From NCBI GenBank assembly GCA_903892515.1, contig CAITIS010000075.1, positions 1 through 64,000 on the forward strand: a stretch of 64,000 bases of DNA. Reading direction: 5' to 3'. Position 1 is the first letter of the stretch. Each line of letters begins with the position of its first letter. The translations under genes and the position numbers were made by a program. This DNA comes from an uncultured Planctomycetota bacterium. GTDB taxonomy: Bacteria > Planctomycetota > Phycisphaerae > SM23-33. This document shows positions 36,930-46,444 of the stretch, one piece after another. The notes under the pieces are model-generated. The model had not been told where the DNA came from. It saw nothing but the letters and a program-made list of their open reading frames with translations, and searched no databases.

Positions 36930-39900
36930 TGCAAGCCTTTTCCAAGGTCCGGACCGGTGCGGACGGACGGTCGCCCGCTCTGGCCTTGACCTTGGCTTTT
37001 CTGGCGTTGGCCCTGCTGACGCACGCCGGGTGCGGAGGGCCGGCAGAAGCCCTGAACGGCTCCGCTGCCACCGCGCAACTCGCCGACCAGCGGGCCAAGA
37101 TGACGCTGGATCAACTCTCGCCCTCTGTGGCCAAGCCCGTCAACCAGGCCGATCTCGAAGGTCTCCCCACTGAGCAGATCCGCCAGGCCGAGGAACTCAT
37201 TCGCCGCCAGGACTATCACGGGGCGTTACAGATTCTTGAACCGGCCGCCAAGCTCTCTCCGCAGTCGGGTCGAATTCTGCGCGACATCGGCTTGGCCAAT
37301 GCGGGCATGGGCAGCCAGGCCAAGGCCGAGCCGGCGCTGCAGCGGGCCGCCAAGACCGCCGGCGACTCCGTCCGGCTGCATCTGTTATTGGGGCAGTACG
37401 CCCAGGCCGACCACGTCGACCTCGCCACGGTGGAGTTCCGCACCGCTATTCTGTGCAGCGACGCCAAGGATGAAGACCCCGACACGGCCGAGGCGTATCT
37501 CCGCCTGGGAACACTGCTGGAGCGGCAAGGCTACGCCAAGGCCGCGCTGCAGTGCTATGAGAAGCTTTCATCCCTGGTGGCCGATCACGCACGCGAGTAT
37601 CTCGCCCGGCCGGTGCTCAAGCCGTTTGCCTCGGCCCCCGAGCGGCTGCTGATCGCCCGCGGCCGGATGCTTTTGCGGCTGCACGATAACGCCCAGGCCG
37701 CCGACATCCTCGAACGCGCCTACCAGAGCGACAAGAGCGACCCGCTGGCCGGCCGATTGGCTGTGACGGCCATTCTGGAGACGGCCGACTACCCGCGGGC
37801 CGAGGCCATGATTCTCGAAATGGCCGACGATTCCACGCAGGTCAGTCAGGCCATTGAACTGGCGGGCGAACTGTTCCGCCGGAACCCGCGGCCGGATTAC
37901 GCGCGGCATCTTCTGGACGCCTACCTGCACCTGGGCGGACGCGAGGCCAGCTTCGTTCTGGCGATGGTCGAGGCGACGGCCCAGAAGGCCGGGCTGCCCG
38001 CCGCGGATGAATTGCTCTCTTCGCATATGTCGGCCGCCGCCGACGGCGCCCGGCTGACTTTGCGATTGGCGGACTTCCAGGTTCGGCTTAAGCAATACGA
38101 TCAGGCATACGCCACGGCTGTGCGGCTCTTACAGGACAGTGCGCTGGAGATCGATCAAACACAGGCCCTGCTGCGCCGCATGGGCAGCCAGATGCCTCCC
38201 TCCGCGCTGAACGAGGTGGTCGAGAAGGCCCGAGGCTCCGATGAGAACAAACCAGCTGCTCTGACGGCTGCCGGCGTGCTGGCCGACGGGGCGGAGAACA
38301 CTCAGCTTGCACAGGAATTGCTGAAGCAGGCGCTGGAGTATGACGCTGACTTCTTGCCGGCGTACCTGGCACTTGAGCGGCTATACGCCAGCGAAGGCCG
38401 GTTCGCCGACGTGGCCAAGCTGCTTGAGAAACTCAAGCAAATCCAGCCTCCCGAGGCGTTCCGGTATTATCTCTTGGCCCGGGCGGATTTCGACCAGGGC
38501 CGAGCCGAGCAGGCGATGCTCTCGCTGGAAAAGTCGCTCTCGCCTTCCGACCAGCGTCCGGCGACTTTGCTGCTGTTGGGCGAGACGTTGATTAACCTGA
38601 CGGCCGCGCAACTGGCCATGCGCGACGTGCCCAAGGCGCAGGAGTACGTCCGCCAGGCCGAACGAATTCTCGCTTCCGCCGCCGAGGCCATGCCCGACGA
38701 CGTCCACACCCTTGCTGCGCAGTACGAGCTGTACATGTTGCAAGGCAAGAGCGAGGATGCTCTCAAGGCCATCGGGGCGTTCCTGCGGGTCTCGCCGCAG
38801 AATCCGGGTGCTCGCGCCCTGCTGGGCCGGTTCTATCTCCAAACCAACCAGATGGACCGCGTCCGCGCAGTAGCTCCTGAGCTGGCCAAGGACTCGCCCT
38901 CTGAGGCGGCGATGCTCCAAGTCCGGCTGGATCTGCCGGACCGGCTGCCCAAGGAGCCACTGGCCGCGACGCAGGCTGATCCGGCCATCGCTCGCCTGAC
39001 GGAGGTCGTCACGCAGCATCCGCGCTTCACGCCCGCCGGGAGGCTGCTGGCGGCGCTGCTGGTGAATCAGAAGCAGTACGACAAGGCTGTCGTGGTGTGG
39101 AAGAGCCTCTACCGCCGCAGCCCGAACGACCCGGCCGTGGTCGCGGCCTATCTCGACGCGGTGATCAAGGCCGGGCGACAGGACGAGGCCGCGGGACTCA
39201 TCCAGGAACTCGCCGGCCGGGGCGACAACGGCCAGATCATGCAGTCCCTGCTGCTGGAAAACCTGATCGACATCAATCGACTCGACCTGGCCGAAGCTCT
39301 CATCGAGCAGTGGCTGCCGAAGGTGCGGACGCGCCAAGGGCTGGATTCGCTGCGGGCCCGGGCCGTGCAGGTGTACACGTTGCGGAAGGAATATGACAGG
39401 GCCCAGGCCTTGCTGGACCGCTGGATAATCGACGGCGCGCCGGCCGACGTGGCGGGGCATCTCCGCCAGCAGAAGATGCAGCTTTTCGTCGAGGCCGGTC
39501 AGTTCGACCAGGCCATCGAGTATGCCACCAAGTGGCGGCGCAACGAGCCGGCCAACCCGCTGCCGGAGGGCACGATCCTGCCGCTGCTGATCGACGCCAA
39601 GCAGTACGATAAGGCCGCCGCCCTGGCCGACGAATGGCTCAAGGATAGTCGCGGTCTGGATAGCGAATCGGCCAAGCGGCTGTATGGCAGCAAGGAACTT
39701 ATCCTGTCCCAGCAGAAGAACTTCCCCGGCGTGCTGGCGGTGCATAAGCAGTGGCTTGCAAGCCAAGTCAGTGCCATCGAGCCGTACAGGATGCTGCTGG
39801 CCGTGCTTATCGAGCAGAAGCAATACGACATGGCACTCAAGGCCGCCCAGGAATGGCTGGACATGCAGCAGCCGATGGCGGCGTCACAGCCGGCCATGGA

Positions 39901-40552
39901 CAAGCTGGTTTTAGAATCGCAGCAGGGCTACCTGGAAGTGCTCATCGCCGCGGCAAAGTACAAGCAGGCCGAGGAGTTTGCCCGCAAACTGGTGGCCGCT
40001 CATCCGCAGTCGCCGCAGGCCTTGCGCCTGCTGTACAGCGTGTTATCCAGCGAGAATAAGCACCGCGAGGCGACGGCTGTTTTAGAGGCTGTTTACGTGC
40101 TTGATCCCAGCGACGACAGCACGCTGAACGATCTGGGCTATCAGTGGGTCGACCGCGGCGTCAATATCGAAAAGGCCGAGGCCATGATCCGCAAGGCCCT
40201 GGCGTCCCGGCCGGCGTTGGCGTTCAAGGACAGCCTGGGCTGGGTGCTATACAAGCAAGGCCGCTTCGCCGAGGCCAAGAGCCTCTTCGACCAGGTCATC
40301 AGCAGCAACTCTTCGGACCTGCACGCGGTCATTCTCGACCACGCCGGCGACAACTGCTGGCGGCTGGGGATGACGCAGGAGGCGCAGCGGCTTTGGACGC
40401 TGGCGTTAGAACAGGCGAAAAAGCCGCAGAAGTCTGACCCCGAACTTAAGAAAGTGTTGGATAATACTCCTAAGAAGCTCGATGCCGCGCGGCGCGGCAA
40501 GGACGCTAACGTGGCTCCGTTGGGCCCGTCGCCTCAGCCGGCGGCCAAGTGA
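36929..40552 (+). CDS. Large TPR-repeat lipoprotein
   Basis: A 1207-residue protein with a lipoprotein signal ending in LLTHAGC (Cys near residue 37) and then almost continuous tetratricopeptide-like helical pairs to the C-terminus, for example YHGALQILEPAAKLSPQSG and RFAEAKSLFDQVISSNSSD. Such proteins act as periplasmic scaffolds, often in exopolysaccharide export or in protein complex assembly. The ATG overlaps the hisG stop (TGATG), which shows translational coupling but no functional link that I can name. The start could instead be GTG 36926. Confidence 0.85.
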   Translation: MQAFSKVRTGADGRSPALALTLAFLALALLTHAGCGGPAEALNGSAATAQLADQRAKMTLDQLSPSVAKPVNQADLEGLPTEQIRQAEELIRRQDYHGALQILEPAAKLSPQSGRILRDIGLANAGMGSQAKAEPALQRAAKTAGDSVRLHLLLGQYAQADHVDLATVEFRTAILCSDAKDEDPDTAEAYLRLGTLLERQGYAKAALQCYEKLSSLVADHAREYLARPVLKPFASAPERLLIARGRMLLRLHDNAQAADILERAYQSDKSDPLAGRLAVTAILETADYPRAEAMILEMADDSTQVSQAIELAGELFRRNPRPDYARHLLDAYLHLGGREASFVLAMVEATAQKAGLPAADELLSSHMSAAADGARLTLRLADFQVRLKQYDQAYATAVRLLQDSALEIDQTQALLRRMGSQMPPSALNEVVEKARGSDENKPAALTAAGVLADGAENTQLAQELLKQALEYDADFLPAYLALERLYASEGRFADVAKLLEKLKQIQPPEAFRYYLLARADFDQGRAEQAMLSLEKSLSPSDQRPATLLLLGETLINLTAAQLAMRDVPKAQEYVRQAERILASAAEAMPDDVHTLAAQYELYMLQGKSEDALKAIGAFLRVSPQNPGARALLGRFYLQTNQMDRVRAVAPELAKDSPSEAAMLQVRLDLPDRLPKEPLAATQADPAIARLTEVVTQHPRFTPAGRLLAALLVNQKQYDKAVVVWKSLYRRSPNDPAVVAAYLDAVIKAGRQDEAAGLIQELAGRGDNGQIMQSLLLENLIDINRLDLAEALIEQWLPKVRTRQGLDSLRARAVQVYTLRKEYDRAQALLDRWIIDGAPADVAGHLRQQKMQLFVEAGQFDQAIEYATKWRRNEPANPLPEGTILPLLIDAKQYDKAAALADEWLKDSRGLDSESAKRLYGSKELILSQQKNFPGVLAVHKQWLASQVSAIEPYRMLLAVLIEQKQYDMALKAAQEWLDMQQPMAASQPAMDKLVLESQQGYLEVLIAAAKYKQAEEFARKLVAAHPQSPQALRLLYSVLSSENKHREATAVLEAVYVLDPSDDSTLNDLGYQWVDRGVNIEKAEAMIRKALASRPALAFKDSLGWVLYKQGRFAEAKSLFDQVISSNSSDLHAVILDHAGDNCWRLGMTQEAQRLWTLALEQAKKPQKSDPELKKVLDNTPKKLDAARRGKDANVAPLGPSPQPAAK

Positions 40553-40588
40553 TGGCACAATCGGGTGGCACGAGGTTTGTGAGGCGGT

Positions 40589-40625
40589 GCGACCGACCAC
40601 AGCCGAGGGCGGCTGTGCCACGAAT
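40589..40625. repeat. CACAGCC/GGCTGTG repeat upstream of yebC
   Basis: CCACAGCCGAGGGCGGCTGTGCCACG at about 40597-40622, a clear copy of the GTGGCACAGCC family, in the 124-base gap between the TPR lipoprotein and yebC. Confidence 0.7.
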
Positions 40626-40676
40626 GCAGAGTTTTGCCGCCGGTGGCATGACACCGGCCTTGTGAGGAAGACGACT

Positions 40677-41414
40677 ATGTCAGGACATTCCCATTGGTCA
40701 AAGATCAAGCGAGCCAAGGCCGGTAACGACGCCAAGCGTGGGCGCGACTGGTCCAAGCTGGCGCGGCGCATTATCGTGGCGGCCAAGGGCGGCGGGGGCA
40801 ACCCGGACGAAAACCTCAGCCTGCGCTACGCCATGGACGACGCCAAGGCGGTCGGCATGCCCAAGGAGACCATCCAGAACGCCATCAAGAAGGGCACCGG
40901 CGAACTGGGCAATGTGATCTTCGAGCACATCATGTACGAAGGTTATGGCCCCGGCGGCGTGGCCGTCATGGCCGATTGCCTGACGGATAACCGTCACCGC
41001 ACCGCTCCGGAGATGCGCAAGATATTCGAGCGCTCCGGCGGCTCGCTGGGCGCCACCAACTGCGTCGGCTGGATGTTCACGCAGAAGGGCACCTTCCTGG
41101 TGCCGGCCGCTGCCATTGAGGAAGACAAGCTCTTCGAGATCGTGGTCAATGCCGGGGCGGAAGACCTCAGCAAGGACGGCGACGTGTACGAGATCACCTG
41201 CGAGCCGTCGGCCTTCGTGGCCGTCCGCGCGGCCTTGACCCAGAACAAGATCGAGATCACCTCGGCCCAGGTAGCCATGGTGCCCAACACCACCGTGACC
41301 GTCGGCGGCGACAAGGCCCAGCAGGTTCTGACCCTCATGGAAACCTTGGAAGACAACGACGACGTGCAGAATGTCTACGCCAACTTCGAGATTCCCGAAG
41401 AGGCGGCGAAGTAG
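40677..41414 (+). CDS. yebC: YebC/PmpR family transcriptional regulator
   Basis: A 245-residue DNA-binding protein of the YebC/PmpR/TACO1 family, whose members act as transcriptional regulators or translation activators. It begins [22 protein letters not shown] at ATG 40677 after GAGGAAG; MSGHSKWxxIKRxK is the family signature. The conserved [23 protein letters not shown]-type segment is near residue 80, here with DNRHRT. The frame extends upstream to 40482, but that part is repeat DNA. In many genomes it neighbours ruvC; here ruvC is 26 kb away. Confidence 0.93.
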   Translation: [245 protein letters not shown]

Positions 41415-41421
41415 TTCGTGT

Positions 41422-41440
41422 CGCGGGCGTCTCGCCCGCG
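41422..41440. repeat. GAGAC-loop palindrome after yebC
   Basis: CGCGGGC-GTCTC-GCCCGCG, 8 bases after the yebC stop codon; the loop is the complement of GAGAC, so this copy is inverted. Confidence 0.75.
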
Positions 41441-41537
41441 TCGGGCTCTACCGGGCGTAGGTTCCCGAAAGCTGAACCACGAAGGTTCTGCCCGCGGGAT
41501 ACTTGGTTAGGTTCAGGTGAGCATCGGAGCGGTCCAC

Positions 41538-43910
41538 ATGACGAAATGGCTGTACGGGCTGACCATATTCTCTGGCGCGATGCTGCTATTTTCCGTTCAG
41601 CCGATGATCGGCAAGTACATCCTGCCGTGGTTCGGCGGCGGCCCGGCCGTGTGGACCACGTGCATGCTCTTCTTCCAGCTCGTGCTGCTGGCCGGCTACG
41701 CGTACGCGCACCTGAACATCCGCCTGTTCAAGCCATCAACCGGCGCGATCGTCCATCTTGTTCTGCTGGCGGCGGCGGTGGCAGTGCTGCCGATCATCCC
41801 CAACGCCGCCTGGCGGCCTCAGGACGCGGCGGATCCCACCCTGCGGATCCTGCTCTTGCTGGGTGTGACGCTGGGCCTGCCGTACCTGGTGCTATCATCG
41901 ACCAGCCCGCTGCTGCAAGCCTGGGTGGGGCGGATCAATCCGGGCAAGACGCCGTACAGGCTGTACTCGCTGTCGAACGTCGGCTCGCTGCTGGCGCTGG
42001 TGAGTTACCCCTTCCTCATCGAGCCATACCTGGCCCGCAACGTGCAGGCGTGGGCGTGGTCGACCGGCATGATCGTGTACGTGGCCCTGTGTGCGGCCTG
42101 TACGCTGCTGGCCCGGCGGGCCAGAGGGTTGAGCGACTCGCCCGCCGAACCACGCGGCGAAGAAGGACTTTTGCTGGCGCAGTCGGCCACGACGGCGGGC
42201 GGTTCTTCCGCTGCGACGCCGGGAGGCACTCAGGCCCAACTGGCCGATGGCGATGAACAATCGACGCCGCCGCCCCTGCCAGCCGCTCTGGTGGAAGCCA
42301 CTCTGGCGGTTCGCCTGCTGTGGCTGGCGCTGCCGGCCTGTGCCGTAGTGCTGCTGTTGGCGGTGACGAACGCCCTGTGCCAGGAGGCCGGGGCCGTGCC
42401 GTTCCTGTGGGTCGTGCCGCTGGGCATTTACCTGCTGACTTTCATCATCTGCTTCGACCACGAGCGCTGGTATCACCGGGGCGTGTTCCTCCTGCTGTCG
42501 GTGGCGGCCGTGGCCGGGCTCGCCTGCTTCATGGCCTTGGACAGCCTCAGGCTCTCCTACGCTCTTTTGAAAGTGTTCAGAGTCTTCCACATGCACTTGA
42601 CTTCGGGCCGGATAGCGCTGGCCATCTTCGCCGTCTATCTCGGCACGCTGTTCATTACTTGCATGACCTGTCACGGCGAGCTGTACCGCCTCAAGCCGCG
42701 GATAAAGCACCTGACGAGCTACTACCTGATGATCGCCGCCGGCGGGGCGTTGGGCGGCATCCTGGTGGCGCTGGTCGCTCCGCGAGTCTTCACGGGCTAC
42801 TACGAACTGCAGATCGGCTTGCTGGGGTGTCTGGTGCTGGCGGCGTTGGCGGTGATGCGTGATCATGCCGCGGAGACCTATCACTGGGTTTGGGTCATCA
42901 CGGCCGCTGTCGCCGCCGTCGTGTTCGTGGTCTATTTCGGTGGGTGCATTGGCACGATGTGGGCGCTGCTGCTCGCAGCCCCGGCGATCTTGGTGGTCGT
43001 CGCGGCCTTACGAGAGTATTCATGGATAAACTACCGCGTCATGCTGGCATGTTTGACGCTGCTAATCGTCCCGATCCTGGGGCATCTGCTCTGGCTTGCT
43101 GCTAACCTGAATCAAGGTCGGGTGGTCGCGGCCCGCCGGAACTTCTACGGAACCCTGACAGTGGCGCAGGAACACGGAGACGACCCACGATACGACATGT
43201 ATGCGATGTTCCACGGCCAGACCAATCACGGCAAGCAGTTGCTCGCTCCTGACTTGCAGCGCACGCCGACCACATACTACGGCAAGGAATCGGGTGTGGG
43301 GCTGGCGATGCAGGCCTTGACACAGAAGCATCGCCGCATCGGACTGATCGGGCTGGGCGCCGGTACGCTGGCGGTCTATGGCCGGCCCGACGACCTGATG
43401 AAGTTCTACGAGATCAATCCACAGACGCTGGAATTGGCCCAGAAGTACTTCACGTTTCTGAAGAACTGTTCAGCCAAGCTGGAGTTTGTGCTGGGCGACG
43501 CCAGGTTGACATTGGAGCGCGAAGCCCCACAGCAGTACGACTTGCTGGTCGTGGACGCCTTCAGTGGGGACTCGGTCCCAACACACCTTTTGACCAAAGA
43601 AGCCTTTGGCATCTATCTCAAGCACCTCAAGGCCGGTGGCGTAATCGCGATTCACATCACCAACAGGTACTACGACCTTCAGCCAATCGTCTGGCGGCTG
43701 GCGCAGGAGGCCAAGCTGCACTCCGTGTATATCAGATACGTGCCGGAGCATGCGTTCATCGACGGCCCTTCGAGCTGGATGCTGCTTAGCCGTGACAGCG
43801 CCATTTTCGCCGATGCGGCCATTAAGAAGGCGGGAACGAACCAATCGTTCCCAGATGCCCCACTGTGGACGGATGAGAAGTCCAGCTTGCTCGGCGCCCT
43901 GTGGCACTGA
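41538..43910 (+). CDS. Fused membrane / spermidine synthase-like protein
   Basis: A 790-residue protein. The first ~520 residues are hydrophobic with a dozen or more predicted membrane helices, starting WLYGLTIFSGAMLLFSVQPMIGKYILP, a signature of 'fused MFS/spermidine synthase' proteins. The C-terminal ~200 residues form a class I methyltransferase-like spermidine-synthase fold (RIGLIGLGAGTLAVYG near 600; VDAFSGDSVPTHLLT near 677). A low-complexity loop near residues 200-250 separates two membrane blocks. The reaction is uncertain. ATG 41538 after GGAGCGG is preferred over GTG 41517. Confidence 0.88.
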   Translation: MTKWLYGLTIFSGAMLLFSVQPMIGKYILPWFGGGPAVWTTCMLFFQLVLLAGYAYAHLNIRLFKPSTGAIVHLVLLAAAVAVLPIIPNAAWRPQDAADPTLRILLLLGVTLGLPYLVLSSTSPLLQAWVGRINPGKTPYRLYSLSNVGSLLALVSYPFLIEPYLARNVQAWAWSTGMIVYVALCAACTLLARRARGLSDSPAEPRGEEGLLLAQSATTAGGSSAATPGGTQAQLADGDEQSTPPPLPAALVEATLAVRLLWLALPACAVVLLLAVTNALCQEAGAVPFLWVVPLGIYLLTFIICFDHERWYHRGVFLLLSVAAVAGLACFMALDSLRLSYALLKVFRVFHMHLTSGRIALAIFAVYLGTLFITCMTCHGELYRLKPRIKHLTSYYLMIAAGGALGGILVALVAPRVFTGYYELQIGLLGCLVLAALAVMRDHAAETYHWVWVITAAVAAVVFVVYFGGCIGTMWALLLAAPAILVVVAALREYSWINYRVMLACLTLLIVPILGHLLWLAANLNQGRVVAARRNFYGTLTVAQEHGDDPRYDMYAMFHGQTNHGKQLLAPDLQRTPTTYYGKESGVGLAMQALTQKHRRIGLIGLGAGTLAVYGRPDDLMKFYEINPQTLELAQKYFTFLKNCSAKLEFVLGDARLTLEREAPQQYDLLVVDAFSGDSVPTHLLTKEAFGIYLKHLKAGGVIAIHITNRYYDLQPIVWRLAQEAKLHSVYIRYVPEHAFIDGPSSWMLLSRDSAIFADAAIKKAGTNQSFPDAPLWTDEKSSLLGALWH

Positions 43911-44186
43911 GCCATCCTGGCTAACAAGACCACCTAATGATGCGGGGCAAGCACACGCCCTGACATATGCATGCGCGAGGGACGGGACAGTCGCTGCTGT
44001 AGGGGTGATCCGTTGTGCCGCAGTATGTTACGGCATGTCGCGGTCACGGTATTACGACTGTGTAGTTTGCGAATCTTCTCTAACTTAACTTTCCATGAAG
44101 TTTTTGATGGCTCACATCCGATCTTATCTGCGTCACGTAAATTGCCCAGCTTAACAAACTAAGCTCGCTCAGAAAGGACAGATAAG

Positions 44187-44924
44187 ATGGACATCGCCGA
44201 ATCATTCGCTCAGTACCTCGAGCACGTCTTCTCCGGCAGGCGTTGCGAGGCCCGCGAACTCATTCAGGGCACACTCGACCGCGGCGTCTCGGCCCGCACA
44301 CTGCTGCAAGGCGTGGTCTGGCCGGCGATGGTGCAGACCGAAAAGCTTTATGGCAAGGGCCGCATCAGCCGGCTCGAAGAGCATCTGGCCAGCCGGATCA
44401 ACCGCATGATCGCCGATCAGCTTCAGGCGCACTTAGGCCGCGAGCCCAAGAACGGGCTGCGGCTGGTGGTCACGTGCGGCGATGGCGAGATCGAGGAACT
44501 CGGCGCTCAGATGACGGCCGACCTCTTCGAGGCCGAGGGTTGGAGCGTGTGGTTCCTTGGCAGCGGCATTCCGAATGACGAAGTCCTGCAGATGGTCCAC
44601 AAGGTCCGGCCGGACGTGCTGTGCATCTACGGCACCCAGGCCTGCGGCGTGCCGAACATCCGTCGACTGATTGACATGCTCCGGCAAATCAACGCCTGCG
44701 AGCAGATGCAGATCCTTGTGGCCGGCGGCGTGTTCAACAGGGCCGATGGCCTGGCCGACGAGGTTCACGCCGACCTGTACGCTCCCGACGCCCGCGACTC
44801 GCTCAAGATCGTCCTGGAGCATCCGGTACGCGTACCCAAGCCCGATCTTCCCCAGCCCGGCCGGCGGCGCAAGCGCCGCAAGCTGGTGTCCAACAAGCCT
44901 CAGCCCGAACCGGCAACCGTATAG
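44187..44924 (+). CDS. B12-binding-domain protein lacking the ligand histidine
   Basis: A 245-residue cytoplasmic protein. Residues 1-85 form the helical cap typical of cobalamin-binding modules (LLQGVVWPAMVQTEKLYGKGRISRLEEHLAS). Residues 90-215 have the Rossmann-like B12-binding fold, including VAGGVFNRADGLADEVHADLYAPDA. The DxHxxG motif that supplies the lower cobalt ligand reads EIEELG (near 101-106), so His is missing. A basic Arg/Lys tail follows. It may bind cobalamin base-on or act as a sensor. AGAAAGGACAG precedes ATG 44187. It stands alone. Confidence 0.82.
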   Translation: MDIAESFAQYLEHVFSGRRCEARELIQGTLDRGVSARTLLQGVVWPAMVQTEKLYGKGRISRLEEHLASRINRMIADQLQAHLGREPKNGLRLVVTCGDGEIEELGAQMTADLFEAEGWSVWFLGSGIPNDEVLQMVHKVRPDVLCIYGTQACGVPNIRRLIDMLRQINACEQMQILVAGGVFNRADGLADEVHADLYAPDARDSLKIVLEHPVRVPKPDLPQPGRRRKRRKLVSNKPQPEPATV

Positions 44925-45044
44925 GCAAACAGACGCTACGGCCTTCGAGTCCGCAGATCCCCGAGCATTGTCGCGCGGGGCTCTGCGGGCAGAGTTTCCA
45001 GCCCAGGTGGGCCGACAGTGGTTTGGTGCCTGCACCCTCTGCCA

Positions 45045-45070
45045 ACGAAAATGCCCGCCGAAGCGGGCAT
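45045..45070 (-). terminator. Intrinsic terminator of tRNA-Ala
   Basis: On the minus strand ATGCCCGC-TTCG-GCGGGCAT forms a perfect 8-bp stem with a stable tetraloop, followed by TTTCGTT. It begins 5 bases after the tRNA 3' end. Confidence 0.85.
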
Positions 45071-45075
45071 CTTCA

Positions 45076-45148
45076 TGGAGACGAGGGGGGTCGAACCCCT
45101 GACCTGCTGATTGCGAACCAGCCGCTCTCCCAACTGAGCTACGTCCCC
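45076..45148 (-). tRNA. tRNA-Ala (anticodon CGC)
   Basis: Minus-strand cloverleaf: acceptor GGGGACG/CGTCTCC with discriminator A, D stem GCTC/GAGC, and anticodon loop TTCGCAA reading GCG codons. The T arm is CAGGG-GTTCGAC-CCCCT. The acceptor stem has the G3-U70 pair that identifies alanine tRNAs. CCA is not encoded. Confidence 0.93.
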
Positions 45149-45330
45149 AGGTCAGAAGCCAGTATATCGATTCGCGTTCGGGTGAAAAGGGTTTTCTTGC
45201 CGCCGGGGCTATCTTCCTACCGTGGCACCAGGATCACACCGCAGCCCTCGGCAGCGAGTTGGGTGGCACGGTCACGCTGTCATTGGCGTGGCCATGTTTA
45301 GACCCGCCTGCACAGCCATACGATACCGGT

Positions 45331-45444
45331 AACGAAACAGAACCATTGGGAACGATTTGGAACCATTCGGAACCAAACGGAACGAAACGGAACCAAACGG
45401 AACGAATTGGAACCATTTGGAACGTTTCAGAACGTTTTGGAACG
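45331..45444. repeat. 10-bp tandem repeat array, 11 copies
   Basis: Eleven successive decamers of the form AAC-S-WWWY-RG (for example AACCAAACGG, AACGATTTGG, AACCATTCGG) lie in strict 10-base register from 45331 to 45440, followed by AACG. The A/T triplets recur once per helical turn, which would favour intrinsic curvature. Confidence 0.92.
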
Positions 45445-45880
45445 CAGGTTAAGTCGCCGATCATGCTGCCCGCCAAACCCTTGTGAATGTGGCGACGTTC
45501 TTGGCCCTGCGTTGCGAGCCGTGAGCGCACCCCATGCGCACATCCGCGCAGCCTTCCGCACGCGGGCCGGGTGGCCGGGTGCCATGCTTCCGCGCTGTTG
45601 CGGAAGCATGTCTGGCATGCTTGGGCACAAAACGCAGAAGCATGGCACCACGTGGCACCCTGCGGGCCGCTCTTTACTTGTGAAGCGTTCTCTCCTCAGC
45701 CGCCCTGTGGCCGGAGGCTCGTCCATAGAAGGGCCGGTGAACCTCGCGGTGCGCACCAGACCATTCGCCTCGGCCGATTCTCGCTGGCCAGCCGGCACTT
45801 CCGGTGTGATGGATACCTCGCCACCCAGAGGCGGGAGCGTGCGCGCGAATTCGTGATGCCCCGCGACTATTTGGCGACGT

Positions 45881-46009
45881 AGGGTGTGCAGGTCCTTCGC
45901 GGCTTCATCGCGAAGGTTCTGCACACGGGGCATGCACGGCCTGACGCGTGTGCAGAACCTCCGCTGCGAACGGCAACGACGCAGCGGAGAACTTGCACAC
46001 CCTACGCGC
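45881..46009. repeat. 129-bp element, copy 1
   Basis: Begins AGGGTGTGCAGGT and ends near-inverted ACTTGCACACCCT plus ACGCG. About two mismatches separate it from copy 2 at 46445-46573. It contains internal hairpins (TTCGCGG...TCGCGAA; GTTCTGCACAC...GTGTGCAGAAC; CCGCTGCG...CGCAGCGG). Confidence 0.92.
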
Positions 46010-46085
46010 TCGGATTGGACGTAGACGGCAACTTGTGGTTTCATATCAGCAATTCCTTGGCTGAACATGTGGAGGCTTGAGCACC

Positions 46086-46397
46086 ATGACGCGCGATGAC
46101 AAGCTGGCAATGCTGCTTTTTGCCGTAATCTTCGCTCTCGCCGGGATAATCCGTTTCAGGGCGAGCAGACGCTACAAGACTGCAATCCAAAGCTGGGCAG
46201 CTCAGAACAAGTTGGAGCTTATGGACGCACGGTATCGCTGGTTTTGCTATCCGATCTTCTCGTTTGGCCCGAGCAACGCAATCTACCGGATCCAGGTGCG
46301 CACCGACGAAGGATGCGAAAAATGTGGCTATATTCAGGTCGGCGGCCCGTATGGCATTGGCGACACGATCAAAGTCAAATGGGATAAGAATGGCTAA
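46086..46397 (+). CDS. Small single-span membrane protein, hypothetical
   Basis: A 103-residue protein with one N-terminal membrane segment (LAMLLFAVIFALAGIIRF, residues ~7-24) and a soluble domain with CEKCGY near residue 78. GGAGG at 46071 serves ATG 46086; a TTG at 46077 is too close. I do not recognise the family. It is notable for being bracketed by two nearly identical 129-bp repeats. Confidence 0.6.
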   Translation: MTRDDKLAMLLFAVIFALAGIIRFRASRRYKTAIQSWAAQNKLELMDARYRWFCYPIFSFGPSNAIYRIQVRTDEGCEKCGYIQVGGPYGIGDTIKVKWDKNG

Positions 46398-46444
46398 CCC
46401 GTTTACTCCACGCTGAATTCGTGCCCGCACTTGGGGCAGCGGCG

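Larger units (their letters stand above)
45149..46085. other. Repeat-rich gene-free region
   Basis: About 940 bases between tRNA-Ala and the small membrane protein gene. It holds a GGTCAC-family palindrome (~45261-45296), the 10-bp repeat array (45331-45444), the hairpin CATGCTTCCGC...GCGGAAGCATG (~45591-45620) and the first 129-bp element (45881-46009). The open frames on both strands have compositions expected of non-coding high-GC DNA, and I find no real gene. Confidence 0.6.

Noticed and set aside
38381-39823. 480-residue open frame on the minus strand
   Set aside because: Antisense to the TPR lipoprotein; Leu/Gln/Gly-rich shadow translation.
43911-44186. Cobalamin riboswitch upstream of the B12-domain gene
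   Set aside because: No B12-box sequence or junction could be recognised in the 276-base upstream region.
45331-45444. CRISPR array
   Set aside because: Units are 10 bases, degenerate and contiguous; there are no unique spacers and no cas genes.
45407-46110. Overlapping 149- and 227-residue frames in the tRNA-Ala downstream region
   Set aside because: Both cross several repeat elements and show no domain, signal or ribosome site.
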